DNA of 62,288 nucleotides from Acidobacteriota bacterium (GTDB lineage Bacteria > Acidobacteriota > Terriglobia > Bryobacterales > Bryobacteraceae), in the NCBI GenBank assembly GCA_016178945.1, contig JACOSH010000059.1:1-62288 (forward strand), in the 5' to 3' direction. The notes below the pieces were generated by a model that saw only the letters and a list, made by a program, of their open reading frames with translations, made no database searches and had not been told where the DNA came from. Shown one piece after another: positions 7,963 to 17,372 of the stretch. The translations under genes and the position numbers were made by a program. The stretch's first letter is position 1. Each line of letters opens with the position of its first letter.

Positions 7963-8920
7963 AGTAGCCTTGTTTGCAGAATGATCGCAGCGGGGGGAGT
8001 CCTTTGGGTTGCACCAGCTTCACCGACACGCGCCGGTACTTGCCGTTTCTCTCCTGATTGCTCGGGCTGTAGCCCAGGATGTACTGGTTGCGCAGCTCGA
8101 TGCCGATCTTGGCCGCCACATCGGGCAGCTCATTCAGATTCTCGATGGCGAAGTGCCGGCCTCCGGTCTGCTCGGCGATTTCGTTCAGCAGGCCTGGACC
8201 CGACATCTCTTCCGCCGTCCGTCCCCGCGCATGGATCGGCTCGAAAATCCCGATCGCGTAGATCTGGACGTCGGCTTCACGCACCAGGTTCTTGATTTCG
8301 CTTTCCGTGTAGCGGCTGCTGTTGTCGCCGCCGTCGGAGATGATCAGCAGCGCCTTGCGCGTGTTGCGCGCCTTCTTCATCTTGTTCAGCGCCAGGTACA
8401 CCCCGTCCAGCAGGGCGGTGCGGCCCTTGGCCTGCGTGAAGGTCAGGCGATTCTGGATCTCCTCCAGGTTGGTGGTGAAGTCCTGGGTGAGCTCGGGGCG
8501 GTCGTTGAACTGCACCAGGCAGAATTCGTCCTGGGGGTTGGCGGTCTTGAAAAACTGGGTCACGGCCTGGCGCGACTTGCTCAGCTTCGACCCCATGCTG
8601 CCGCTGGTGTCGAAGACCAGGCAGACCGAGATGGGCGCGTCTTCGCTGGCGAAGTGCGTGACTTTCTGCTCGGCCTTGTCCTCGAAGAGGCGGAAGTTCT
8701 CCTTCTCCAGGCCGGTCACAAAGCGGTTGAGGGGATCGGTGACCGTCACGTTGATCAGGACCAGTTGGGTATCGACGCGGATGTTACTGCGCGGCGTGCT
8801 GGCCTGCCCCGGCGCGGGGGGCTTGGGTCGGTTCTCAATGGTCACCTTGGGGTTATCGCCACTGAGGGCGAGCCCTGAAAACGCGACACTCACTGCCAGG
8901 AGCCAACTGCCGGTCTTCAT
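7946..8920 (-). CDS. VWFA-domain exported protein, TIGR03436 type (copy 2)
   Basis: 324 residues, first gene of the VWFA pair, with signal peptide MKTGSWLLAVSVAFSGLALS. The same architecture as the next gene is seen: NIRVDTQLVLINVTVTDPLN, the MIDAS motif DTSGSMGSK, TALLDGVYLALNKM, IISDGGDNSS and the C-terminal YILGYSPSNQERNGKYRRV with KQGYYAP. The two copies are clearly diverged, so the duplication is not recent. A TATAGT box at 8944-8949 and GGGAAGG upstream of the ATG make this the likely operon promoter. Confidence 0.9.
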   Translation of the reverse strand: MKTGSWLLAVSVAFSGLALSGDNPKVTIENRPKPPAPGQASTPRSNIRVDTQLVLINVTVTDPLNRFVTGLEKENFRLFEDKAEQKVTHFASEDAPISVCLVFDTSGSMGSKLSKSRQAVTQFFKTANPQDEFCLVQFNDRPELTQDFTTNLEEIQNRLTFTQAKGRTALLDGVYLALNKMKKARNTRKALLIISDGGDNSSRYTESEIKNLVREADVQIYAIGIFEPIHARGRTAEEMSGPGLLNEIAEQTGGRHFAIENLNELPDVAAKIGIELRNQYILGYSPSNQERNGKYRRVSVKLVQPKGLPPLRSFCKQGYYAPIQ

Positions 8921-8999
8921 ATAGACCTTCCCGTTTGCATCTTACTATAACACGTCCACCCTGGGACAGGCCCCCGGCTTGCACGTGTATGCTGGATCC

Positions 9000-9572
9000 A
9001 TGGCGCGCTCCACTGTTCTCCTTGTCTTGTTGGCCCTCCCGTTGGGCTGCCAGGCGCCGGTCCAGGTCGTTCTGGAAACGGAGTTGGGCTTTCTGGAGGT
9101 ATCAGTAGACGTGGCGCGCGCGCCCGTCACGGCCAGGAACTTTCTGCGCTATGTCGACGGCGGGTTCTACAACGGCGGGCTGTTTCATCGCACCGTCAAG
9201 CCGGACAATCAGCCGGACAACGCCGTCCGCATCGAGGTGATTCAGGCCGGCATCGATCCCGCGCGGCGAAGCGAGGCCTTCCCGGAGATTCCCCTGGAGC
9301 GCACTTCGCGGACCGGCCTGGCGCACAAGGACGGAGTGATTTCCATGGCCCGCTCCACGCCCGACAGCGCCCGGAGCGACTTCTTCATCTGCATCGGCGA
9401 TCAGCCCTCGCTCGATTTCGGCGGCCGGCGCAATCCCGACGGGCAGGGCTTTGCCGCCTTTGGACGCCTGGTTCGCGGCATGGACGTGGTGCGGAAGATC
9501 CAGGCCGCTCCGGCCGAGGGGCAGAAGCTGGCGCCGCCGGTACGGATATTGCGGGCCGCGCGGAGGCTGTAA
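9000..9572 (+). CDS. Cyclophilin-type peptidyl-prolyl isomerase, lipoprotein
   Basis: 190 residues from ATG 9000. MARSTVLLVLLALPLGCQAP ends in a lipobox (LPLG-C), so the protein is probably anchored to a membrane facing the periplasm. The cyclophilin fold follows: VTARNFLRYVDGGFYNGGLF, HRTV, then GVISMARSTPDSARSDFFI, LDFGGRRNPDGQGFAAFGRL. The usual catalytic FHR is present as FHRTV and the Q-x-F-F region is altered to SDFFICIGD. It assists proline-limited folding of exported proteins. TATGCT at 8988-8993 is six bases before the ATG, which predicts a leaderless message. Confidence 0.9.
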   Translation: MARSTVLLVLLALPLGCQAPVQVVLETELGFLEVSVDVARAPVTARNFLRYVDGGFYNGGLFHRTVKPDNQPDNAVRIEVIQAGIDPARRSEAFPEIPLERTSRTGLAHKDGVISMARSTPDSARSDFFICIGDQPSLDFGGRRNPDGQGFAAFGRLVRGMDVVRKIQAAPAEGQKLAPPVRILRAARRL

Positions 9573-9597
9573 GAAGTTTCCGCGCAGCCTTCCGGAC

Positions 9598-9852
9598 TCA
9601 GCGTTTCCCGTTGCGCTGCTGGGAACGGATCAACTCTCCGATAGCCACAACCAGTCTATCGATGCGCTCGTCTGTCTTCTCGGATTGTGCGGCGATCTGT
9701 CTGAATCGTTCGTCGACCTGGTTGAACTGTTCGCTGACCAGTCTGAATTGTTCCGTGACCTGCTGAAAGCCGATCCGCGTTTCGCGGGCCAGGCTTGCGA
9801 TCAGTCTCTCCAGCCGGTCCACACGCTGTTTCAATGGCTTGGTGGCGGCCAT
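9598..9852 (-). CDS. Small coiled-coil hypothetical protein
   Basis: 84 residues from ATG 9852. Almost the whole chain has heptad spacing of hydrophobic residues, typical of a parallel coiled coil (LKQRVDRLERLIASLARETR, VTEQFRLVSEQFNQVDERF, TDERIDRLVVAIGELI). It has no signal peptide and no other domain. Similar short proteins are common beside restriction or toxin-like genes but also occur alone, as here. TAGAGT lies six bases upstream of the ATG with no Shine-Dalgarno. Confidence 0.7.
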   Translation of the reverse strand: MAATKPLKQRVDRLERLIASLARETRIGFQQVTEQFRLVSEQFNQVDERFRQIAAQSEKTDERIDRLVVAIGELIRSQQRNGKR

Positions 9853-9889
9853 GCCTGTACTCTATCACAGCCGCGGGGTGCGACTGGAA

Positions 9890-11197
9890 CTACACTGACC
9901 GGATCAACGAGTCCAACAGCCCATTGCGCCCGTCGGCGGATTCCATCTGGTCCACGGTGATCCGGGTGCGCTCCAGGGCCAGCGCCAGGCGCGCCGCCGA
10001 GGGCAGGTCTTCCTCGGCCCCGGTCCAGTATTCGCCCAGGTAGAGCAGCGCGGCGAATGGCGAGTGGCGCTGTTCCGGCTGGTGATGCGAGCGGACGGCC
10101 TCGACAATCGCCTCGGGGAAGTTCCATCGCTGCAGGATGTCCGCCCCCAGATCGGCGTGGTCGAACCGGCAGAGGATCTTCTCGATGAACATTGGTTCGC
10201 AGCCCTGCCGCAGCATGCGTTCTCGGGCGGCCGCTGCGTCGCCGGTCATCTTTTCCATCGCCAGCCGTCCCACGTCGTGAACCAGCCCCGCCAGGAACGC
10301 CTCCTTGGGATCGACCAAGCCGCAAATCACGGCCAGACGCTCGCAGAATTGGGCCATGATGAGCGAGTGCTTCCAAATCTCGCCGGTCTTGGCTGTCCCG
10401 AACAGCGGCCGGAGCACGGAAGCCGTGAGCACCTTGCGCGACGCCTTCAGCCCGATGTAGGCGATGGCCTGACGGATCGAAGCGATGGCTTTGGGCGGAC
10501 TGTACAGGCTCGAATTCGCCACTTGCACCAGGCTTGACGCCAAAGACTTGTCCGAGGTGGCCAGCTCGTAAAGCTGGGCGGCGCCGATGTGGTCGTCCGA
10601 GGCCGGGTCCAGCGCCCGCAGCGCCACCGTGGGGAAGACCGGAAGCCGGTAGACGATCTCCAGCAGGTCGTCGCGGCGCGCTCGCGGCAGGCTGGCGGCT
10701 GCCATAATGACGTCGGCCCGAAACAGGTCGTCCTCGGAGAGCGCCCGCAGCTCGTCGATCATCTGCTCCACGGTGCGATACTCCAACGGCAGCAGCTCCA
10801 TCTTCTCGACGAACAGATTGGCGACCTCCACTACTTGCGCTACCGTGGAGGGCTGGTCCTGGCGCGCCGGCGCCTGCATGGCGCGGAGGCAGCGCTTCAC
10901 CTCGTCTGGTAGATCCGGTAGGGCCGGGTTGCTTTTGTTGCGCGACCAATACCCGTTGCTTCCCAGATCCTTCATGAGCCGGTCCAGCGTATCCAGCTCG
11001 AACAAGGTCACGGGATAGTGGTGCCACAGGGCAGTCTGCTCCACCCAATACTGCAGCGCCTCGGACAACCGCAAGCGGACGGCAACCTCCACCGCCAGCG
11101 CGGCCACCCGCCGGCAATGCGCGCCGACACCGGGATCCAGCGCTTCCCAGCGCACCGAGGTCACTGTGCCGGTTGTTCTCTTTGCCTGACTTGCCAT
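9890..11197 (-). CDS. HDOD-domain signalling protein with two HD-like regions
   Basis: 435 residues from ATG 11197, preceded by GGAGG; the longer in-frame start at 11323 adds an unlikely Arg-rich leader. Residues 20-70 contain a degenerate HD-like stretch (GAHCRRVAALAVEVAVRLRL, then ALWHHYPV). The middle is the HDOD domain (YRLPVFPTVALRALDPASDD, then SLASSLVQVANSSLYSPPKA, IRQAIAYIGLKASRKVLT). The C-terminal part has HSLIMAQFCERLAV, AGLVHDVGRLAM and VRSHHQPEQ, as in HD-superfamily hydrolases. HDOD proteins act in signal transduction in many bacteria. No partner domain such as a response receiver is fused here. Confidence 0.87.
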   Translation of the reverse strand: MASQAKRTTGTVTSVRWEALDPGVGAHCRRVAALAVEVAVRLRLSEALQYWVEQTALWHHYPVTLFELDTLDRLMKDLGSNGYWSRNKSNPALPDLPDEVKRCLRAMQAPARQDQPSTVAQVVEVANLFVEKMELLPLEYRTVEQMIDELRALSEDDLFRADVIMAAASLPRARRDDLLEIVYRLPVFPTVALRALDPASDDHIGAAQLYELATSDKSLASSLVQVANSSLYSPPKAIASIRQAIAYIGLKASRKVLTASVLRPLFGTAKTGEIWKHSLIMAQFCERLAVICGLVDPKEAFLAGLVHDVGRLAMEKMTGDAAAARERMLRQGCEPMFIEKILCRFDHADLGADILQRWNFPEAIVEAVRSHHQPEQRHSPFAALLYLGEYWTGAEEDLPSAARLALALERTRITVDQMESADGRNGLLDSLIRSV

Positions 11198-11355
11198 TAA
11201 CCTCCGGCCGACACCATTTCCCGCATTACCATGCCTTCTTGACTGGTCTGATCGGCGGATCACCCGTGAAACTACAGTGACTCTAGTACCAGGGGCCCGC
11301 CCGGCGATCTCTGAGGGTTTCACCCAAGTCCGGAACTCAGTATTCTGGTAGGTTG

Positions 11356-13398
11356 ATGCCCAACGACTCGAACCCCCTCCTCAGCGAAGAGTTTCGCATT
11401 CCCTTTGACCGGATCCGCGCCGAGCACGTCGAGCCCGCCATCCAGCGGCTGCTGGCCGAAGCGCGCGAAAACGTCGAATCGATCGCCGGCGGCCGTGAGC
11501 TCCGCACCTTTGCTAACACCATGACGCCGTTCGATGCCCTGACCGAGCGGCTCGACTACGCCATGGGCGTCGTGCGCCACCTGGAGGGTGTGGCGACCTA
11601 CCCGGAGCTGCGCGCGGCCTATAATGCCGTTCAGCCCGAGGTCAGCGAGTTCTATTCGAGCATCCCCCTTCACGAAGGGCTGTACCAAGCCGTCAAGGCC
11701 TACGCTCAGACCGAGGAAGCCGCGCGCCTCACCGGCACGCCAAAGCGCTTCCTCACCAAGACGCTCGACGCCTTCCGCCGCCATGGAGCTGAGCTCGGCC
11801 CGGCCGGAAAGAAACGGCTGGCGGAGATCGACGTGGAGCTTGCCAAGCTGACGACAAAGTTTTCCGAAAACGTTCTGGACTCAACCAACGCGTTTGAGTT
11901 GATCCTCACCGATCCGGCCCAGCTTGCGGGCCTGCCCCCCAGCGCCGTGGAGGCCGCTCGCCAGAGCGCCCAATCCAAGGGAGTCGAGGGATGGCGCTTC
12001 ACGCTCCAGGGGCCCAGCTACCTGGCTTTGATGACCTACCTGGACGACGCCGGAATTCGGGAGAAAGTCTACCGCGCCTTCGTCACTCGCGCCTCCAGCG
12101 GGGAGTACGACAACCGCGAGAGGGTCGCTCGCATCCTGGAGCTTCGCCGCGAGAAGGCGCGCCTGCTCGGCTTTGCGGATTTCTCCGACCTGGTCCTGGA
12201 CGACCGTATGGCCCACACCGGCGCGCGCGCGCAGGAGTTTCTCGACGACCTGCGCGTCAAGACCGAGCGCCATTTTCAGCGCGAGAACGAAGAGCTGGCA
12301 GCTTTTCGCCGGCGGATCGAATTGGATCGCGCGCGTCCCCTCGAGCTCTGGGACACCGGTTACTACGCGGAAAAAATGCGCACCGCTCTCTATGACTTCG
12401 ACGAGGAGACCCTGCGCCCCTATTTCCCGCTTGACCACGTGGTGGCGGGCATGTTCGACATCTACCACCGCCTGTTCGGCATCCGCGTCACCGAGGAGCA
12501 CGGTGTTCCCGTATGGGACCCTCAGGTGAAGTATTACAAGATCCATGACGAGACTACGGCCGAGTTCCTGGGCGCCTTCTACGCCGACTTCCACCCTCGC
12601 GAGAACAAGCGCGGCGGCGCCTGGATGGACGCCTTCCTCACCGGGCAGCCGACCGCCACCGGCTACACCCCGCATCTGGGTTTGATCTGCGGCAACCTCA
12701 CATCTCCCGTGGGCGAAAAGCCCGCCCTGCTGACCCACCGCGAAGTGGAGACCATCTTCCACGAGTTCGGTCACTTGCTGCATCACTGCCTGAGCCGCGT
12801 CGAGATCCGCTCGCTGGCCGGCGCCAACGTAGCGTGGGACTTCGTCGAGCTGCCCTCCCAGATCATGGAGAACTGGTGCTGGGACCGCCAGTCTTTGGGT
12901 CTGTTCGCGCGTCACTACCAGAGCGGCGATCCGATCCCCGAAGACCTGTATCAGAAAATGAAGCGCGCCCGTACGTTTCGCGCCGCCAACGCGCAGATGC
13001 GCCAGTTGAGCTTCGGCTGCGTCGACCTGGCGCTGCACCGTTGCTGGTCGGCGGCCGCGGACGGCGACGTGATCGCCTACTCGCGGAACCAGATGCAGGC
13101 TTTTTCACCGGCCCCGCTGCCACCCGAGCACGCCATGATCGCGGCCTTCACGCATCTGTTCGCAAGCCCCGTGGGCTATGGCGCAGCCTACTATTCCTAT
13201 AAGTGGTCCGAAGTCCTGGACGCCGATGCCTTCACGCGGTTCCAGGAGCACGGCATCTTCAGCCGCGAGGTCGGGCAGGCCTTCCGCGAAAAGATCCTGG
13301 CCAAAGGCGACAGCGAGGACCCGGCGGAGCTTTACCGCGGTTTCATGGGCCGCGATCCCGAGCAGCGCCCGCTCCTTGTCCGCCTGGGCCTGGCCTGA
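11356..13398 (+). CDS. prlC: M3-family oligopeptidase
   Basis: 680 residues from ATG 11356; an adjoining in-frame TTG at 11353 is a possible start because TATTCT lies at 11341-11346. The protein matches oligopeptidase A of the M3 family, cytoplasmic zinc peptidases that degrade short peptides. The zinc motif H469-E-F-G-H473 is visible in TIFHEFGHLLHHCL, and the substrate region GAAYYSYKWSEVLDADAF is near the C-terminus. Length fits oligopeptidase A. The symbol prlC is used for the family; an equivalent exact role is inferred. The next gene begins four bases after its stop. Confidence 0.92.
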   Translation: MPNDSNPLLSEEFRIPFDRIRAEHVEPAIQRLLAEARENVESIAGGRELRTFANTMTPFDALTERLDYAMGVVRHLEGVATYPELRAAYNAVQPEVSEFYSSIPLHEGLYQAVKAYAQTEEAARLTGTPKRFLTKTLDAFRRHGAELGPAGKKRLAEIDVELAKLTTKFSENVLDSTNAFELILTDPAQLAGLPPSAVEAARQSAQSKGVEGWRFTLQGPSYLALMTYLDDAGIREKVYRAFVTRASSGEYDNRERVARILELRREKARLLGFADFSDLVLDDRMAHTGARAQEFLDDLRVKTERHFQRENEELAAFRRRIELDRARPLELWDTGYYAEKMRTALYDFDEETLRPYFPLDHVVAGMFDIYHRLFGIRVTEEHGVPVWDPQVKYYKIHDETTAEFLGAFYADFHPRENKRGGAWMDAFLTGQPTATGYTPHLGLICGNLTSPVGEKPALLTHREVETIFHEFGHLLHHCLSRVEIRSLAGANVAWDFVELPSQIMENWCWDRQSLGLFARHYQSGDPIPEDLYQKMKRARTFRAANAQMRQLSFGCVDLALHRCWSAAADGDVIAYSRNQMQAFSPAPLPPEHAMIAAFTHLFASPVGYGAAYYSYKWSEVLDADAFTRFQEHGIFSREVGQAFREKILAKGDSEDPAELYRGFMGRDPEQRPLLVRLGLA

Positions 13399-13402
13399 CG
13401 CC

Positions 13403-15067
13403 ATGCCCGAACCGGTCGCTCTGCTGCTGGCGCTGATCGTCCTCTACTTCCTGGTGATTGTCGAGGCCGCCCTGGTATTCGCGGCGTGGCGCTCGGGCGC
13501 CAGGTTTTCGTTCCGGCTGCCTCGCCTCAGTCGCGGGCGCGCGATCCTGGCCACCGCCGCATTGCCGCTGGCGGCGCGGCTGCTGCTGCTCCCGGTCCTG
13601 CCGATCCGCGAGCCGCAGATCTCCGATGAGTTCAGCTACCTGCTTCAGGCCGACACGTTCGCTTCTGGCCGGCTCGTCAACCCCACGCATCCGATGTGGC
13701 AGTTCTTCGAAGCCCCGCACATTCTGCAGCGGCCCGTGTACGCGTCCATGCACCAGCCGCTGCAGGGCGCCTGGCTCGCCGCCGGAAAGCGGATGTTCGG
13801 ACAGCCCTGGTTTGGCGTGTGGCTCAGTGTTGGGGTGATGTGCGCGGCCATCACCTGGATGCTGCAAGGGTGGTTCCCGCCGCAATGGGCCTTCTACGGT
13901 GGAGTTCTGGCCGCGCTCCGGCTCGGCATCCTCGGCTACTGGATGAACAGCTTTTGGGGAGGCGCTCCCGCCGCCACCGGCGGGGCCCTGGTGCTGGGCG
14001 CGCTGCCGCGCGTCTTGAACCGCCCCCGCGCGCGTGACGCCTGGCTCATGGGGCTTGGCATGGCCATCCTGCTGCTGGCCCGTCCTTACGAAGGCTTCGT
14101 CACCTGCCTGGGCGTCTGCGGCTGGCTGCTCTATCGCGGCCGTCACACCATCCCGGGCCTGGTCCTGCCCGCGGGCCTCAGCGTCTTGCTAGCGGCCGCC
14201 GCACTGGGCTTCTACTTCTCGCGAATCACCGGCAGCCCCTTCCGTCCGCCTGAACTGGTGCAGCGGGAACCCTATGCCATGGCGGGGGTATTCTTCTGGG
14301 AAACACCCCGCCCGGATCCCGGCTATCGACACCAGGCCTTGCGCGACTTCTACGCCGTGTGGGAAATGAAGAGCTTCACCGAAGTGCGCACGGCGGGCGG
14401 ATTCCTGTGGAACCGGCTGCGCCACGCGATCAGCGCATGGCTCTTCTACATTGGCCCGGCGCTCACGGTTCCGCTCTTGTTCCTCCCGCGCGTCCTCCGC
14501 GACCGCCGCACGCGCCCGCTGGTCGCGATCGGCCTGGTCACGCTCCTTGGCCTGTGCCTGGACGTGTGGTTCTACGCCCATTACGCCGCCCCGATCGCCG
14601 CCGTCTTGTTCGCGCTGGTGATCCAATCCGCCCGCCACCTGTATGTTTGGAAGCGCCGCACCGGCGCCGGCGCGTCCTTGGTTCACGCCGTCCCGGCGAT
14701 CACGGCCATTCTGATTCTGGTGCGCGTGGCGGCGCTGCCGATCAAGGTTCTCACCCCGCCCGACTGGCCCATGACGTGGTACTCCACTTCACGCGGCAAT
14801 GTCGCGCGCGCCCGGGTCCTCGCTGCGCTTTCGGCCCTGAGCGGCCAGCACTTGGCGATCGTCCGCTACAGGCCCCAGCACGAGGCGGTGATGAACGAGT
14901 GGGTTTACAACTCCGCCGGCATCGATGCGGCCCAAGTCGTCTGGGCCCGGGAGATGGACCCTGGCAGCACTCGCGAGCTCATTCGCTACTTCTACGGACG
15001 CAAGGTCTGGCTGGTGGAGCCGGATGAGTCTCCGCCCCGGCTGACGCCCTACGTAGGCCGAAGATGA
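13403..15067 (+). CDS. Polytopic GT-C-like glycosyltransferase
   Basis: 554 residues from ATG 13403, just after the oligopeptidase stop. About ten membrane segments are evident (for example LLLALIVLYFLVIVEAALVF and FYGGVLAALRLGILGYWM). An acidic pair D75-E76 in the first large loop (QISDEFSYLLQADTF) is placed as in GT-C enzymes of the GT39/ArnT type, which use lipid-linked sugar donors. The soluble C-terminus (ALSGQHLAIVRYRPQHEAVM) faces the exterior if this topology holds. Donor and acceptor are unknown. Its stop overlaps the next start (ATGA). Confidence 0.75.
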   Translation: MPEPVALLLALIVLYFLVIVEAALVFAAWRSGARFSFRLPRLSRGRAILATAALPLAARLLLLPVLPIREPQISDEFSYLLQADTFASGRLVNPTHPMWQFFEAPHILQRPVYASMHQPLQGAWLAAGKRMFGQPWFGVWLSVGVMCAAITWMLQGWFPPQWAFYGGVLAALRLGILGYWMNSFWGGAPAATGGALVLGALPRVLNRPRARDAWLMGLGMAILLLARPYEGFVTCLGVCGWLLYRGRHTIPGLVLPAGLSVLLAAAALGFYFSRITGSPFRPPELVQREPYAMAGVFFWETPRPDPGYRHQALRDFYAVWEMKSFTEVRTAGGFLWNRLRHAISAWLFYIGPALTVPLLFLPRVLRDRRTRPLVAIGLVTLLGLCLDVWFYAHYAAPIAAVLFALVIQSARHLYVWKRRTGAGASLVHAVPAITAILILVRVAALPIKVLTPPDWPMTWYSTSRGNVARARVLAALSALSGQHLAIVRYRPQHEAVMNEWVYNSAGIDAAQVVWAREMDPGSTRELIRYFYGRKVWLVEPDESPPRLTPYVGRR

Positions 15068-15705
15068 ACACGCCCCTCATTTATCTGCACGGTTTTGCCT
15101 CCGGCCCGGCCTCCACGAAGGCGCGCTACTTCCGCGAACGCTTTGCCGGGCAGGGTATCGCGCTGGAAGTCCCCGACCTCGCTCGCGGAGATTTCGAGCA
15201 CCTGACCGTCAGCGGCCAGCTCGCGGTCGTCGAAGAGGTTGCCGCCGGCCGCGCCGTCAGCTTGATCGGCTCCAGCATGGGCGGCTACCTGGCCGCGCTT
15301 TATGCCGCGCGTCATCCGGAAGTGCGCAGGATCGTCCTGCTGGCGCCTGCCTTCGGTTTCGCGCGCCGCTGGCCGGAGTCGCTGGGAGAATCCGCCCTGG
15401 CTTCCTGGCGCGAAACCGGGTGGCTTCCCCTCTACCACTACGCCGACCGGCAAGAGCGCCGCGTCCACTACCGGCTTCTCGAAGACGGCCGGCTCTACGA
15501 GGACTATCCGGCCGTTTCGCAGCCGTCGCTGGTGTTCCACGGGCGGCACGACGCAGTGGTTCCCTATAGCTTCTCCGAAGAATTCGCTCGCCGCAATCCG
15601 GCGGCTCACCTGGAGATACTCGACTCCGGCCACGAGCTCACCGACATGCTCGACCACCTCTGGCGCGAAGCGAGCCGCTTTGTTGTATGCTGCGAGGAGC
15701 CATGA
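15064..15705 (+). CDS. YqiA-like alpha/beta hydrolase (UPF0227 esterase)
   Basis: 213 residues. The chain opens with the short-esterase signature NTPLIYLHGFASGPASTKAR and has a nucleophile S71 in LIGSSMGGYLAA, an acid D163 in HGRHDAVVPY and H190 in LDSGHELTD. This matches YqiA/YcfP-like esterases, which cleave short acyl esters in vitro. It lacks a signal peptide, so it is cytoplasmic. Four-base overlap with the membrane protein upstream and overlap with the ThuA-like gene downstream place it in one operon. Confidence 0.88.
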   Translation: MNTPLIYLHGFASGPASTKARYFRERFAGQGIALEVPDLARGDFEHLTVSGQLAVVEEVAAGRAVSLIGSSMGGYLAALYAARHPEVRRIVLLAPAFGFARRWPESLGESALASWRETGWLPLYHYADRQERRVHYRLLEDGRLYEDYPAVSQPSLVFHGRHDAVVPYSFSEEFARRNPAAHLEILDSGHELTDMLDHLWREASRFVVCCEEP

Positions 15706-16553
15706 TGCAATCCAACGACGCCCGAATTACGCGACGGACGGCCCTGGGCTCGGTGGCCGCGCTGTTGGCCGCGCGGCCCGTTCGCGCCGCACAGGAGCGG
15801 TCCGCGTTCGCCCTGATCGGCGACCGGTACCACAACAGCGATTACATTCGCACCGGCCTCGGGAAAACGCTGGGCAAGGATCTGGGCCTCGACATCGCCT
15901 TCTGCGACGAAGTGAAGATGCTCCGCGGGGATCGTCTGCGGGGGCACAAACTGCTGATCATTCTGCGGGACGGCATGACCTGGCCGGACGGTTATCCGGA
16001 TGAGAGCACTAATGCCGGCTACGTAGCTACCGGATCTCCGAAGATCTTGAGCGACCCGCCGGTTCCCAGACCCGAAGCGAAACCGGCCTATTGGATTACG
16101 TCCGATCAGGGCCGCACAGTGAAGCAGTTTGCGCAAGACGGCGGCGGGGTCCTGCTGCTTCACAATGTGACCTATATCAGCCCGCACAACGACGAGTTCC
16201 GCGAGGTGCTCGGGGCGGTCACCGAGGGGCATCCTAAGATCCGCCCCTTCAAGGTGAAGGTGACTAACAAGGAGCATTCCATCACGCGCGGGGTGAAAGA
16301 CTTTGTCGTCACCGATGAACAGCATTACATGAAGTACGAAAAGGACCCCAAGCATCTCCTGCTCGAGAGCGTCAATGAGGACGGACTGGGCTGGAATAAT
16401 CTCGGCCCTTCGTCGCCGGCCGGCTGGGCCTACGACTACGGCAAAGGACGCGTGTGTTATCTGGCGCCGGGTCACCTGCTGACGGTCCTGTGGAATCCGG
16501 AGTACGTGAAGCTTCAGCAGAATGCCGCGCGCTGGCTGCTGAGAGAGATTTAG
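15702..16553 (+). CDS. ThuA-like domain protein with Tat signal
   Basis: 283 residues from ATG 15702 (ATG 15705 is equally possible); GAGGAG precedes both. The N-terminus ITRRTALGSVAALLAARPVR is a twin-arginine signal. The body fits the ThuA class of glutamine-amidotransferase-like folds: FALIGDRYHNSDYIRTGLGK, LLIILRDGMTWPDG, a GGGVLLLHNVTYISPHND loop, VTNKEHSITRGVKDFVVTDE and YGKGRVCYLAPGHLLTVLWN. ThuA proteins are tied to disaccharide use, but most members are uncharacterised. It is presumably periplasmic. Confidence 0.85.
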   Translation: MMQSNDARITRRTALGSVAALLAARPVRAAQERSAFALIGDRYHNSDYIRTGLGKTLGKDLGLDIAFCDEVKMLRGDRLRGHKLLIILRDGMTWPDGYPDESTNAGYVATGSPKILSDPPVPRPEAKPAYWITSDQGRTVKQFAQDGGGVLLLHNVTYISPHNDEFREVLGAVTEGHPKIRPFKVKVTNKEHSITRGVKDFVVTDEQHYMKYEKDPKHLLLESVNEDGLGWNNLGPSSPAGWAYDYGKGRVCYLAPGHLLTVLWNPEYVKLQQNAARWLLREI

Positions 16554-16571
16554 CCTTGCTACACTGATTAC

Positions 16572-17372
16572 TTGTCCCAGAAACTGCGCGTCTGCTCCGT
16601 CGATTATCTGAATTCCGCCCCGCTGGTGTGGGGCATGCTGCACGGTCCGCAGCAAGGCGTGTTTGATCTCATCTTCCGGGTCCCTTCGATCTGCGCGGAG
16701 ATGGTAGCCTCGGGAGCCGTCCACATCGGAAACATCCCGGTGATCGAGTACGCGCGCCAGAGCCTCACCCTGGCGCCCGGTGTCGGCGTCGCCAGCCACG
16801 GGCCGGTGCGCAGCATCCTGCTGGTCTCCAAGTGTCCGCTCCCGCGCATCCGGACCCTGGCCGCCGACTCCAGTTCCCGCACGTCGGTCGCGCTGGCCCG
16901 CATCATCCTGGCCCGCCGTTATGGCGTCGAGCCGCTGTTCGCCGCTCATCGGCCCGATCTGGAAGCCATGCTGGAGACCGCCGACGCCGCCCTTCTCATT
17001 GGCGACCCGGCGCTGCGTCTGGATCCGCAAGCGCTGCCTTACCACGTCGCCGATCTGGGTCAGGAATGGAGCGAGATGACCGGCCTCCCCATGGTCTTTG
17101 CGGTTTGGGCTGGACGCGCCGGGCACATCTCGGATGCCGTGTGCGAAGCTTTCGTGGCCTCCTGCCGGTACGGCCGCGAGCGCCTCGAGGAGGTCGTTCG
17201 CCAGGAGAGCGCGGCCCGCTCCATCCCCGGAGACCTGGCGCGGCGCTACCTCACCCATCACATCGTCAATGAACTGGGTCCGCGGGACTACGAGGGCCTC
17301 AATCTGTACTTGCGCTACGCCCGAGAGCTGGAGATCGTATGCGAAATGCCTCCCTCCTTGTCGTCCTCGTAG
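16572..17372 (+). CDS. mqnA: Chorismate dehydratase, futalosine menaquinone pathway
   Basis: 266 residues from TTG 16572. MqnA removes water from chorismate to make 3-(1-carboxyvinyl)oxybenzoate, the entry to the futalosine route of menaquinone synthesis. The periplasmic-binding-protein-like fold shows the family start KLRVCSVDYLNSAPLVWGM, then VPSICAEMVASGAVHIGNIP and DAALLIGDPALRLDP, and the C-terminal YLTHHIVNELGPRDYEGLNL. No other mqn gene is nearby, so the pathway genes are scattered. A TACACT box at 16560-16565 ends six bases before the TTG, which would make the mRNA leaderless. Confidence 0.93.
   Translation: MSQKLRVCSVDYLNSAPLVWGMLHGPQQGVFDLIFRVPSICAEMVASGAVHIGNIPVIEYARQSLTLAPGVGVASHGPVRSILLVSKCPLPRIRTLAADSSSRTSVALARIILARRYGVEPLFAAHRPDLEAMLETADAALLIGDPALRLDPQALPYHVADLGQEWSEMTGLPMVFAVWAGRAGHISDAVCEAFVASCRYGRERLEEVVRQESAARSIPGDLARRYLTHHIVNELGPRDYEGLNLYLRYARELEIVCEMPPSLSSS

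Noticed and set aside
13178-13402. N-terminal extension of the GT-C-like protein
   Set aside because: It overlaps the end of the oligopeptidase in another frame and looks like random Arg/Ser sequence; ATG 13403 gives a normal membrane-protein start.
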